Source: Antedon mediterranea
Lineage: Eukaryota; Echinodermata; Crinoidea; Comatulida; Antedonidae
NCBI RefSeq assembly: GCF_964355755.1
Contig: NC_092673.1
Coordinates: 27,903,001-27,967,000 of the forward strand
Direction: 5' to 3'
Length of the DNA stretch: 64,000 nucleotides
The notes under the pieces are model-generated. The model saw only the letters and a program-made list of their open reading frames with translations. It ran no database searches and was not told the DNA's origin. This document shows, piece after piece, positions 15,004 to 27,295 of this stretch. Each line of letters opens with the position of its first letter. Within the stretch, counting starts at the first letter, position 1. The translations under genes were made by a program, and so were the position numbers.

Positions 15004-16210
15004 GTGTGTATATACTACAACTAGTTTAGTTTAATAAATTCTTACAAATTGTAAGAAGTAATTGTTTATTATTGTGAATTTCATAATTGAGAAATGATAT
15101 ATATATCTTCTATATTTTCTGTCATTTACTATTGAAATAAGTATTTATCACAATAAATCAATTTTAATTGAATTTAAGCTCATAAAATACAGATCCCCAT
15201 TATAATAAAGTGCCTATGAAGTAAACAAGTGAAAACATTGATATACGTAGAAGAAAAGCTTTTGTTGTATAAGAACAGTTAGTGACTGTGTACTAGACGA
15301 ACTCTTAGAAGGCAGTGCTGCAGTAGTTCTAGAAGGCTGCAGTAAATTTAAACCACATTGAAGCAGCACAGTGCATGAGAATTTTGAAAAGCTCTTCTGT
15401 CAAATGAAAGTCGTATAGGCATTTCTTTTATATTTATTTGTTATATTTTTTTATAGGGGATGTTAGTGGATAATCGAATAATGTTTATTAGTTGAATGTA
15501 AAGAATATTTTCATGATTTGAAAGAATGACGATGTTCTATTGAACAAATACAAATCATTCATTATTTGTAATATTCAACTGTAAAACTTTTATTTCATTA
15601 ATCAGTTTAAGCAAGGTCAACATTTGGCGTTCGAGTTTGATTTAATTGTTTTAACAAACTGTACATGCAATAGTACCTTCAGTCGTTGAAAAGGGAGAAA
15701 ATAATGCACCCCACGTGATACAAGATACACTTACTGTATGTGTGTTGCTATGTAAAATAATAAATAAATATGCCTATGCGAGATACGAGAAAAATGCAAT
15801 TTCAAATAAAATTTTAAATGTCTAAACTATTAGTACAGGTTGGAGTCCGGGTAAAAATCTTGCTGGCAAAACTCAGATTTTGGAATTTGAACGGACTATA
15901 GTAATGATACCAATTATAAAGAAAAAAAATAATTTGTCAATTTGTAAATGAATTGAAATCGTGCTGTAGTTTCAAGGTACACAGATCGCTGCGGGTACCC
16001 GACCCATGCAACTTGTTTTTAAAATATCTAGTGTAGAAAAAACACGATTCAAAATTGTTGTTCCAATCTGATACGCACATAAATTTTACCTTTAGTTTTT
16101 CACAACAGTTACCGTGGCAGTAGGCCCTATTCATTTTCTCCATATTGTTTGCCGCGTACAGGCCGATGACGTCATGTGCATGAAAAAGAAAATATTTGGG
16201 CTTAACTCGT
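15004..16210. other. Non-coding sequence downstream of the DNMT1 fragment
   Basis: There is no gene I can support. Similarity to the DNMT1 gene stops right after the donor-like GGTGTGTA at 15003. The region ends at the next Helitron-like copy. Confidence 0.4.
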
Positions 16211-16217
16211 CATTTCT

Positions 16218-17887
16218 TCTATATATAAATTTACGTAATGGCAAAATTCGGTAAATCGCGCCTTACTTCTAGAATTTTCACTCGATGGTATGTAAAGTTG
16301 GTTCGTACTTTCGGTACTGATTTTAACCGCCTGATGTAACCCTGTTTACTAATTAAATTGAGTTAGATAATTAGTTATTGACGATTAAAACGAATTTAGG
16401 TTCAACGATTTGCCCCAAATAGGGGTGTTTTCCGATCGTGGTATACACTGTCTAATGGATGTCCATCTTGAAAAATACCCGCCAAAAAAATGCGAGGAGG
16501 CTTCGCATTTTTCTATCTCCTCCTACGATAATTGTTTTTAATAGCTGAAAACCGGTTGAACAGCTAGAGTACACCATCATAATGTTGAAGACAGGCCGAT
16601 TTTCTTTAAAACATACTATTTTGATAGATTTAATATACGATTATACAAATGTATTGATTTGCGATGAATGGAACATCCCAATCTCTCAGTCTGCCAGAGT
16701 TTGGTTTAACACAAGTACTGTAGGTAAATTTATGAGCCCTTGGTTTAACACATACGGTAGGTAAATATATGGGCCCTTTGAGAATAAACTTGCAATAGGT
16801 TCGGAAAATGTTAAAAACCAATTTATATTATTTGAATCGGTAAACAGTTTCCATTTATTATACATTGATAATGAAACATGAAATATTCCTATTTATGTCC
16901 CTCGAGGTTCATTACAATTTATATTTAGTAGTCCCACGGACTTCATCTTAGCCACTCCCCCGAGTGCTAAGGCCAAATTTATGATACCCTACTTTCTATG
17001 TAAGTTTAGTTACAGTTAGTTCTTGACGATAATACAACGAATTTAGGTTACACCCTTCGGCCGCGAAAACGTTTCTGTACAAATATGATACCAATTGGCT
17101 TTATTTCATTCAACAGCGACCATAATCTCGCCAATTACAGGATAGATAAACTATTTTATTATTGATGTGCTTATAAATTAAGACTCATGTAAACAGCTTG
17201 ATTACATCATTTTACAGACAAACGTAACTTTTTTAAACCTACTGTTTCAATAACTGAGTATAATACTGTATACGTTTTCATAAGTAAGTGCATATACATT
17301 TTCGTGTTTTCATTGACGAGATTGTAATAGTAACTTCAGTAACTATTACAGTACTTATTTATTATACGACACAAGACAATTGTATCTGACAGGTACGTAC
17401 ATTATTCTAAAAAATAAGTCTAGATAGATCCCTTAGGCGTCATAAATCACAGGCCAACAAATCAGTACTCATGACAGAAATTCGACCCAGTTTGGTTCAC
17501 ACAAATGTTTACAGGAATTTCAACCACCACAACCGATGATTTGCCCTAAATATTTAGGTAGACTACAGTTTAATTTTTCACTGAATAGGAGCTTGAATTT
17601 CCGATTTCCATTTCGCAGAATGTCTAGGTCTATTTATTTAGTTTGGTTCTTATAATATTTAAATACAATCAACTTTATTACTGCGGTTCCATCACCACCA
17701 CCACGTGCCGCCCAATTCCCCGGTACATACATTTCCATTTCTCCCTAATTTCTTTAGTCCACATAAATTAATTGTCCTTTATGGAATCCAGTATTGGTTT
17801 TGTTGTCTCTATTCTATTCTACTGTATTCGAGAACCATCTGTGAGCACCCCTAGATGGTACGCGAGCGAAGCGAGCGTGCCATCTAG
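16218..17887 (+). mobile_element. Helitron-like non-autonomous element, copy C (opposite orientation)
   Basis: It starts TCTATATATAAATTTACG at 16218 (preceding base T rather than A). It runs through blocks that are the reverse complement of copies A and B (GGTTAAAATCAG, AATACATTTGTATAA and the AAACACCCC block). It ends with the palindrome CTAGATGGTACGCGAGCG..CATCTAG at 17851-17887, followed by T. About 16905-17800 is unlike copies A and B and may be internal replacement or a further insertion. Short reading frames inside it are not genes. Confidence 0.55.
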
Positions 17888-18645
17888 TTATTTTAAATTT
17901 TACTTTTTGAACTCCTTTCAGTTACTGTACAGTATAAGACGCCGTAGCCTATTATCAGGGAATACATTCGCTCTAATCTGGTACCGTATTATCATTGAAA
18001 TGATAATGATAACAGGCTAGCTATTTCAATCATTATCATAATCCACTTGTTTGTTATCATTAAATATCGGGTAACGTATTTTGTATCGCAAGGATCACCT
18101 ATTCGTCAACATGATCAATTAAAATCTAGTTTATCATAACTTCTATAAATGTATTTAATAAATCAAATGCTGTTTAAATATACCATTCGACCTTTAGTGC
18201 CAATGCTGATGTTTTTAATTAATTAACCTTCACAAGGTTCTAAAAAAACGTTACTACTGAATACCGAAATGCCTTATTTATCCATTATCATCATAAAATA
18301 ACTATGGCGGCCTACGCTTCCAAATCCCCCTGTATTTTTTCGTAGACGAATTTCACAAACGGTTGCATATTTTGTTCTTAAATGTATAACAGTTGATTTT
18401 GAAAGATCAAGTAAAATAGATTAGCCTTGTTGAGATTATGAATAATTGAAGCGCGACGTCAGATTAACAAAGGGCTTCAAACGGGTTATCAACAGGTTCA
18501 ACAAAATCTCTCTATTGTAATTTCTCTTATTTTCAATCAATTTGACATAGCATCATCGATGCACAACCTGACTTGCCTTAAACAGTTGATCGGATGAAGT
18601 TCGTTTATTTTACTATGTGTGTACGAACATAATTTATTTTACATT
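17888..18645. other. Non-coding stretch upstream of a possible first exon
   Basis: I see no gene and no convincing TATA or initiator element. It contains a short imperfect palindromic AT-rich segment (GAAATGATAATGATAACAGG..GATTATCATAATCC, about 17997-18045). Confidence 0.35.
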
Positions 18646-18712
18646 ATGGGAATTAAATACATTTTAGGAAGATTTATTAAAATCCTTTTACTGTTTATGA
18701 TACTACGAAAAG
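18646..18712 (+). CDS. Possible signal-peptide exon for the giant mucin-like gene
   Basis: ATG at 18646 has A at -3 and G at +4, a good eukaryotic start context. It opens a 22-codon frame, MGIKYILGRF then IKILLLFMILRK, ending at a strong AAAAG|GTAAGT donor (18713). The N-terminus has basic residues followed by a hydrophobic core (ILLLFMIL), resembling a secretion signal. The exon ends in phase 1, which is the usual phase for signal-peptide exons and exactly what the acceptor at 32062 requires; the joined codon would be Val. The resulting intron would be 13.3 kb. A small-residue cleavage site is not obvious, and no transcript links the two, so this is a hypothesis only. Confidence 0.3.
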
Positions 18713-19162
18713 GTAAGTTTTGAAAAAAGTTATATTGTTTTATTCTTCAAGTCGGGTATGCGGTACAACATGTAATTCCTAAAATGGAAATAGCTGGCAA
18801 AGGAGTTTCACTACGTGTATACTTGTCCGGTTGTTGTCCGTATGAGGCATAACATTTTCACAACGTTCACACTGGTCCAACGGCAGGATAAACAAAAAGT
18901 GAAAAAGAGATGAAAGTGTTTAGGAATAATATCCGTTCACACTGACTGTATCCGGATTCTGTATGAAATACGTAACGTAGCCCGGATAACTGTAATCCTG
19001 CGTCGATGTGATCGTTGCTTTAAGTTGACAATACTCTGTTACGCAAGAAAGTTGTTGATAGTGAGCTACAGCCAACGTCGAGATATTCTAAACTCTACTT
19101 TTAGTTTTTCCTTTCTATGAATTACATGATGTACCCGCATACTTGTATTTACAGTCTATGTT

Positions 19163-19553
19163 TAAAGATATATTGTCCCCCCACGGGAACTAATTATTGT
19201 CCCCTAAACAATTTTTGTTGTTAATAATAATAATAATAAATAACATTTATAAAGCGCAAGAGACAAAGGTTTCAAAGCGCTGTGTTTTCCAAGATCTGTG
19301 CAAGTAGTAGCGTGCGATTATACTTCTCTGAAGAGATGAGTTTTGAGTTTAGTTTTAAATGTGATAACAGATTTTGATGAGCGTATTTCCATTTTAATGT
19401 CACATATTAGTTATTCACTTTGACCAAAAACTGGATCAAAAACAACCTAGAAAAAAAAATGAAACAGAAGTGAATAACTTTTTTAAAACTGCAAAATGGC
19501 CTATTTAAAGTCTAATTTTATTAATTTTCATGTTTTGGGACCAGTACATCTTT
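19163..19553. repeat. MITE-like element, family 1, with a nested SINE-like insert
   Basis: The termini TTTAAAGATATATTGTCCCC (left) and GGGACCAGTACATCTTTAA (right) are inverted copies. The interior includes AAATGGCCTATTTAAAG as in the 7283 copy. At 19222-19390 an unrelated block begins with (TAA)n CATTTATAAAGCGC, a form common at SINE or LINE tails in marine invertebrates, so one element lies inside the other. Confidence 0.5.
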
Positions 19554-19559
19554 AACCAA

Positions 19560-21355
19560 GATTGCCTTGGTATAATTGTGAATTATCTGAATACGTTTAA
19601 TATTAATTAGGCACGGGCGTGTTAAAAACTAATTCGCGAGAATTACAGTACTGTATACGAACGCACAAAAGTGACTTGTAATCAGTACTATCACAAATGT
19701 TTTTTCTTCTTTCAATGGTTTTAAAATAGTTCGTAAAAATGAAACAATTTGCCTTTGTGTCAAAATACATGACTCACCACATATATCCACAAATTTTATA
19801 AATCGATAAATAAGTTTAATTTCTATATCATGTATAGTACTGTATTGCGCAAGATATATTATTTCCGTACTTTCGACAAATTTCTAGCATTCTTTTCCTG
19901 AACCAAATTGATATTACGGTAAATTTAAACGTAAATACTTCATTATAATTGCCATCCATTTTAAAGATTTCATTAAGGTATGGAAAGGTTCTAGGGAATA
20001 TTATTTCTTCCAAAAATATCTAAAAATAAATAAATTTTACTTTGTATAAGTTTAGGCCCTATTCCTATCTTAAGACTTTTTGACAAATTACTTTTTCGTA
20101 AACAAAGTGGATATTACTGTAAATATCATCCATTTTTGTAGCTTTCATCCAGGATCATCATTTTCTCCAAAAATATCTAAATTTAAATAATTTTTATTTT
20201 ATATAAGCCTACGTTAATTCATCCATATATACAGTACTGCACACATTAGACAAGGGCCTACTAGCAAAAATGAATTTTTATTATTGGTACTTCACTGGTT
20301 GGACCCGATTCTACCGATACCACAACTAGCCTTACCATTTGACAACGAATTCGACTACAAAGTAGTTTTTGCACCAGACAAGCAAACTATTTTTTTTTCA
20401 ATCTGCGTAATTGTGTCGAACAACAATATTTAGAAAACTTCCGAATTGATAGACTAGCTATTACTGTGAATTCCCAAATTGATGTTTGTAAATTTTGCCA
20501 ATTTACACGTACGACGAGAAGCGGAAAACCGCGTAGCTTGTCCAATGTAGAATCTGTACGTATCTCTATCCTGTGCGGGAAACTCCACTCCGCGTTTTTG
20601 TGTGTAACTGGTCATAAGGAATAATAAGCTTCTATATTTTTATTACCTTTACCGCTCGCCTGTGTAAACCGTTTCTGCCGGCATAAACAAAAGGTTTACA
20701 GTATTGTCATTTTTTTCAGTAATTTGCCATTGGATTTATATTTTTCACTGAGTTATAGAAATCGTCAGTAATTACTTTGAGCAAAACATCTTTGAGCAAC
20801 GTAATGTTTTCGAATCATTTTGATTTAGAAACGCAGTCCCAGAGCCTATTCATTTTAAAATAAAAAAAGTAGCCTAAAGTCCTATCTTTGTAATTTAAAA
20901 TCTAGACTAGCCTCATCCTCCCCAAACCCATATACTGCATTATCATCGGGGGTGGTCTTCTCCTATTTTCTCTCAGTAGCAGATATTTTTTATTAATATT
21001 ATAATCATAACAATAATTAGATATGTATAAAGTAATGGATTAACCAATTTATCATGACAGTCTTAATCGATAGGCCTATACAAGATTATTACATCCAACT
21101 GTCATAATAATTATCTATCTATAATATGTGGAACCTTATTTGAATATAGGTCACATATCTACACTAATAATTATAATCAAACATCGTATGTAAGTCGTAA
21201 TCTCGGGACCATTCTATAGTCACCTGCACCAGGGTACAGGCTTGCTTCATCAACGCTTCTATGAATGGATGACTAGTTGGGAGCAGGAACGCTGCTAGAC
21301 AAAACCCAGTACCGTTTTGATTGCGATCATGCGGGAAATTACCTCACGAATGCTC
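19560..21355. other. AT-rich non-coding sequence
   Basis: I find no exon with coding character. The 61-codon minus frame at 19828-20013 has no recognisable features. Confidence 0.4.
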
Positions 21356-21363
21356 AACCCTCA

Positions 21364-21707
21364 CAGATATTTTGTCCCCGTGAATTGTATTTCAGGTTAT
21401 TTATTGTCAAAAAGACGAACAAATAGCCGCAACAACATAACATAAGTTGAAAATCGTAATAAAATATAGGAATATATGTATAAAATGTCACTCAAAAGTT
21501 ATTTGAATTAATTGGATCTAAACAATTATTTGCCTGAAAAAATAATGCAAAATATTTTTTTAAAAAAGGTAAAATGTTTGTGTCAGACAATTGGGGTTTG
21601 GTTAGATAAGTGAATTTGTTTGTTCGGTTTTGTTATACAGAAGCGAATAACTGCAAAATTACCTATTCTAAGATTTTATTAATCTTCAATGTTTTTGGGG
21701 ACAATAA
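21364..21707. repeat. MITE-like element, family 1
   Basis: The left end GATATTTTGTCCCC and right end TTTTGGGGACAATAATCTTTAA are inverted copies about 344 bp apart. The AT-rich interior resembles the other copies. A further fragment of the same family appears at about 21775-21890. Confidence 0.45.
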
Positions 21708-22204
21708 TCTTTAAATGGTCTCTTTGGATCCGCCATGCTCTCCCTTTTTTCTCGTTCACAAATTAATATACCGTATTTATTTCCTTAATGATGTATTTTC
21801 CTCCAAAAACCTGAAAAATAAATCATAACAATTAAAATCAGACTTTAAATAGCCCATTTTGCAGTTTTAATCAATATATTGTTTGAAGGTTTGCATGGCG
21901 AAATCAAATGTTGATATAAAGTTTGCGGTACACCACGTGTATTAGTTCTGAAAAGAACTGTTGAGTTTCTCTTTTAATAAAGTTATTTACTACTGTAGAA
22001 AAAGTAATAAAAAATAAAATAATAATAAAAACTAGCAATAAACCGTGTTCCCGTATTTTCTGCCTTAATATGTGGCCTATACTTTGCATGTATAATAAAA
22101 GCGCACTCTGATAAAAGTAATTTGACAAATTATCAAAACAAATTGTATTAAGAATAAAAAGGAATAATTTTTTAATATATTTTTTATATTAAATTATTCT
22201 TTAT

Positions 22205-22542
22205 ATTTCTTTATTTTTTTTATAGGCCTATAAATAATATACCACTAAATAGAGTAAAACATTCCGATTTAATACTTAAAACTCTCACTGTTATATTGAA
22301 ATAGTAATAATAATAATAACTTTATTGTTTCTTTTTTATAACAAAGGCACAATTCTCAAAGAGATGTGCAACAAAATAAAATGAATGTGGACTCAATTAT
22401 AGTTATTAAGTAGGGTTAGCCTACATCAGGTGGTTAAAATCAGTATCGAATATACGAACCAACTTTATATACCATCGAGTAAACATTCTAGAAATAACGC
22501 GCGATTTACCGAATTTTGCCCTTACGTAAATTTATATATAGA
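22205..22542 (-). mobile_element. Helitron-like element, truncated copy D
   Basis: It retains TATAGGCCTATAAATAATATACC, the CATCAGGTGGTTAAAATCAG block and the TC end (reverse of CGTAAATTTATATATAGA) at 22542, flanked by A on the minus strand. The hairpin end and most of the middle are missing. The block (AAT)n AACTTTATTG at 22305-22380 is not in the other copies and looks like a small retroposon tail inserted into it. Confidence 0.5.
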
Positions 22543-22739
22543 TGATGCGCGTAAACACTAACGAAAGTATAAAATACCAAACTATATTATTTTGGGTGTT
22601 TTTCGTAGTGTATTCATTATTTGATACATATAGATACAATAAAAAAGTGGATATAAATCGAATGAAAAGCACATAAAACAATAAAAACAATTCGTGTTTC
22701 CGCAGCAATCAAACAATTTGCACTATTTACACATATCAT

Positions 22740-22865
22740 TAAATTACATTTTTTCAGAAAAATATTTTTTTTTTCGATCCAGTTTGTGGTTGAAGTAAAT
22801 AACCAGTATGTGACATTAAAATGGCATATTAAAAAAAAATTTTTTTTAGGGGGACAATAATTAGT
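22740..22865. repeat. Partial MITE-like element, family 1
   Basis: The right-end signature GGGGGACAATAATTAG and the adjoining interior (ATGTGACATTAAAATGGCATATT) match the copy at 8355-8676. The left part is missing or unrecognisable. Confidence 0.35.
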
Positions 22866-22869
22866 TCCC

Positions 22870-24130
22870 CTTTCCGTTTGATGATAATCATAAGTTCACT
22901 TGATTTCACAGAGACGGGGGAAAACACAATCATCGGAAGGGCATTTTCTTAGGTTGCGTAGGTTACGTTGCGTCGCTTGTGTGGGGAACCCCCTTTTGAC
23001 GACGCTCTCGCCCGCCTATTTTTTTCAGGTTGATGGGTTGGGCTCAGCTCTCGACTGATGGTGCATCGATATATGAATCTCTTGGTGCAAATTTTGCAAC
23101 CAAACAGTGATTTTTAATATGTACCTATTGAGCTGTTTATCTACTTATAAGTTCATACCAAGTTCATGCAACCCAAGTCTTGTCATCGTCCATTATATTG
23201 GGGGGTCAACCATATGAATACAACTAATTTCCACAATGATTGATTATATTTTTTAACCAAAGAAATTAAAATGACATAAACTAGTATAGTATGAACATTT
23301 CCAGACTTTGTAATAATTACCATCTATTCATTAAACAAACCAAGTCACAGAAAGATAAACATAACCATTACCCGAATGAAAATGGTAGATCCCAGCTCGC
23401 TATCATTAAAACATAGGTGTCTTAATTTGGCAATTGTGAATATAAAACACGAAATATAGAACTAAATAACACCTAACAATTGTTCCTTATATATCAAACA
23501 TTAGAATGATATAAAAATTAAAATGCTACTTACAATTATATAATGAAAAAATTAACCCCAAACTTAGCTACAATCCAACGGTCTGTCAAGTGAAGGCTTC
23601 ATAACACAGGCAAACCCTATTTGAATTTTGCCGCCTTTTTGAGCATTTTTTAGATTTTTTCAAAATAGATTTTGCTATTTTGACACAGTCTATTTTAAGC
23701 CAATGCTCATAAGAAAAGTATGTAAGGAATCTATGAATATTCAGCTTTCTTTTAAGAAACTATCCAAAATGATTGATGGCCTACAAGTGATCTTAAATTG
23801 CAAATAAAACACTGTGGTGCTTTAGAAAATAGGTAAAAAATTGACCTCACACTGTCAGCGGGCAATGGATGGTGAGTTTTAAAACGTAAAATGACACATA
23901 CTTTTTGTAACTTTACAATTTCAAACATATATCATAATGTTCAGTATTGTCTACAGTTTATTTTGAGCTACTATCCAAAAAAATCCGATTTATAATAGCC
24001 GAGATATTTAGGTGGGAACATGAAAATCAAGTGTTTTGTAGAATATCACGATGCGAAATCAGTGGTATCCATGTCCCAGTGGAGTGTGTTGGGGCAATTT
24101 AGCTATTTCGTTGCTCAAGAGATTCATATT
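22870..24130. other. Non-coding sequence
   Basis: I see nothing I can name. There are no exons, no strong repeats, and no TIR ends before the palindrome at 24134. Confidence 0.4.
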
Positions 24131-25650
24131 ATACCGGGCGCCCGGAAGATTTATTCATGTGAAAAGATACAAAAGGTTTGATGATGTAGTTAGGTGCGTA
24201 TTAGGGTGAGATGCAATATTCGACATTGCTGCCGGGTCACAGCCTGTACATAGGGCCTGTGGGGATCATAACATAGGGGGGTAAAAATGCATTTATTCAT
24301 GTGAAGCGATACAAGGATAAACTTTTTTGGATATCATTCGCAGTGGGCTACTAATGATAACATCACCAATGACAGCAACTTTATCCTGTACGGGGCGCCA
24401 AACAGCAACATTTTAGGGCCACGCCCAAATGGGTTTATTCATGTGAAGCGATACAAGGTTGAATCTTTTTGTAATGGCAGCAGTACATATTGGGGATGAC
24501 AAAAACACCAATGACAGCAACTTTATCCTGTACATAAGCTCAGACAGCAGCCCTAAAGGTCCGCAGTTTCCCCCTATTCGGCTATATACTCGGCGCGTAT
24601 GTCGTCTTATGGCGGCGTTCAGCTGAGTTAGAAATACGTGATACGGACTCGGACTGACCCAGGAACTCGCCCAAAATGGGTTTATCCATGAAGTATGAAT
24701 CATTTTTTTTTTTAAATGTTGTTTTTTTCACGTTATCCGGTACACAGCAGCTCAAATGCCCGAGGCTCCATTGGTGATCAACAAGGTCGATAATACAAAC
24801 ACATTCACGATAACGAGTGACTTTTATTTTATAATTGAAATATATCTTTATTTTTGAATAATAAATAACACCAACAAAAACACTTAAAATAACCAACAGC
24901 AGATTTGTATTTTAGGGTAACATTTTGAACAATCAATTTTATATCAAAATCATTATTTCGATCAAAATAATATAATTTAAGAATATTTTTCAGATAAACT
25001 AAATAATTACACTCATAATGATCGACACCGGTACCTATTATTGACCATTATTATTATAACTCGATTTAAATATTGTTTTAATTACACACTAGACACTATA
25101 GTGATATGTCTATATGAAAGAAGGCAGCGAAATTTAGATTTGCAACATTTTTTAACATAACATAACATAATAGTAAAGTAAATAATAGTTCGAATTCAAC
25201 ATAATCACTTAGAGAATTGGTAAGGTATAGATTAGACTATCGATTGCACACTATTACTGTATTTTTAACTCAATTTAAATTTAAAAAAGTAACCGTTTTC
25301 ATGTGAATTAGACTGATAAAAACCAACAAAAAACTTAATCTGCCAACATTTTAAACATCGTTACTTGTCCATAATGGATCGACTACTGTATCGTTACTTA
25401 TCCACAATGGATCAACTACTGTATTGATTATTGGACAGTATTTTACAAAGTTACAAAGAAATCCAATAGCCCCTATTGGTTTTATTATATCGTGTATTCT
25501 GTTTAGCTAGTAACAATGGAATATGATGAATGTACAATATTCAGTTATTTAATGCATACAGCCAGTAACCTCGATGTCTTTGCTCAATTGTGCTTTTACA
25601 GTGTGTTGGTAGTTACATACACTGCATGTAAAATATTCGACCTGGGTTCA

Positions 25651-27295
25651 GTGCAATAATCAATACAGTAGTCGATCCATTGTGGATAAGTAATGATATT
25701 TAATTTTGTCCAGTATTATTAATGTTGCCTTTTATCAGATATCACTGTATAATGTTAGTACAGTAACAATTTTAAGTTTGACTTAGGCAGTTATAGTAAA
25801 ATAATGTGCAATAATCGATACAGTAGTCGATCCATTATGGATAAGTAACGATATTTAATTTGGTCCTGAGTAGGCATTTTATCAGATATCACTGTATAAT
25901 GTTAGTACAGTAACAATTTTAATTTTGACTTGGGCAGTTATAGTAAAATAATGTGCAATAATCGATACAGTAGTCGATCCATTATGGATAAGTAACGATA
26001 TTTAATTTGGTCCTGAGTATGTTGCATTTTATCAGATATCACTGTCTAATGTTAGTACAGTAACAATTTTATATTTGATTAGGTCAGTTATAGTAAAATA
26101 ATGTGCAGTAATCAATACAGTAGTCGATCCATTATGGATAAGTAACGATATTTAATTCGATTCAGTTTGTTGCGTTTTATCAGATATCACTTTCTTATGT
26201 TAGTTAGTAAATAATGTCAAAGAATATATATCACAAGAATGAGTATTCCGCGATTTTTGCATGAGAAATTTGTAACAGAGAGCTCCAGTGAGTGATGCCC
26301 GCCCTCATAAGGGCGGATGTATACATACTAAATAAGACTTGATTTAATAGATATTATACATGTCACATTAAATAGAATTATGATAATAGTTTTTGCAATT
26401 GTAAACTATTTTATAATACATATTTATTAACAAACTAGTGTACATTCACTTTTACAGACAATTATTTACTAACATGCTAAGTTAGTTCACAAAAAAGGCC
26501 TAATTAACACAGCAACACCAAAAATCAATGAATCGTTACTCAGCACGGCCTATTCTTTACCATTGCCGTGTACTACTCTACGCCCGGTAAATTAAGTATT
26601 GTTTTTATGATATAAATTAGTATAAAATACATGTTATTAATAGGAAAAAATGTTAAATGTTATTAACATTTATTTGTTTTACCAGAAACAAGTTAAATAT
26701 AGGAATATTATTAAACAATCCTTCGTGAAAACGCGTAAACACCAACACGCCCGGTCACGCTATCGTAGCGCCCGGTTGATAAAGCAAACTGTTTATACAG
26801 CAGTTTTTACTAAATAAATTGCATAAAACGAACAATTAAATATCCAAATAGTATTTAACATGATGTTGGCATGTAGTTGATAACATTTTTTATCATGATA
26901 AATACTACCGGTGGTCTAGCCTTTGATTATTGAAACCGTCACAAAAAGTTGTATACATCCCAGATACATCCACACTTATGGCGGCGCCCTACCACATGGA
27001 CAATATTACTGTTACAGGGAAAATCGCGGAATACTCATTCTTGTGATATATATTCTTTGATAATGTGCAATAATCAATACAGTAGTCGATCCATTGTGGA
27101 TAAGTAACGATATTTAATTTGGTTCAGTATTATTAATATTAATCAATGTTGCCTTTTATCAGATATCACTGTCTAATGTTAGTACAGTAACAATTAAAAA
27201 TTTGACTTTGTTTCAGTTAAAGTAAAACAATGTGCAGTAATCGATACAGTAGTCGATCCATTATGGACAAGTAACGATGTTTAAAATGTTGGCAG
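25651..27295 (+). repeat. About 150-bp tandem repeats in the centre of the foldback-like element, split by an insertion
   Basis: Units begin at GTGCAATAATC or GTGCAGTAATC at 25651, 25805, 25953, 26103, 27065 and 27232. Each contains ACAGTAGTCGATCCATT, GATAAGTAACGATATTTAAT and TATCAGATATCACTGT. Spacing is about 148-154 bp for the first intervals. Between units at 26103 and 27065 an 842-bp TIR element is inserted. Confidence 0.8.
26218..27059. mobile_element. 842-bp non-autonomous DNA transposon nested in the foldback-like element
   Basis: Perfect 40-bp terminal inverted repeats lie at 26218-26257 and 27020-27059, starting CAAAGAATATATATCACAAG. They are flanked by a direct repeat ATAATGT (26211-26217 and 27060-27066) that matches the host tandem-repeat sequence, so the insertion is clean and probably recent. 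There is no transposase ORF. The CA..TG ends could suit hAT, but the duplication I can see is 7 bp rather than 8, so I leave the superfamily open. Confidence 0.85.

Noticed and set aside
16582-16821. Short frames on both strands
   Set aside because: They fall inside Helitron-like copy C and are shared as non-coding repeat with copies A and B.
17772-18020. 82-codon plus frame
   Set aside because: It crosses the terminal palindrome of Helitron-like copy C into unrelated flank, so it cannot be a conserved gene.
24413-24896. Overlapping minus-strand frames in the foldback arm, mirrored at 27737-28298
   Set aside because: Both lie entirely within the inverted arms, have no recognisable domain and are cut by stops. 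They are mirrored because the arms are mirrored.
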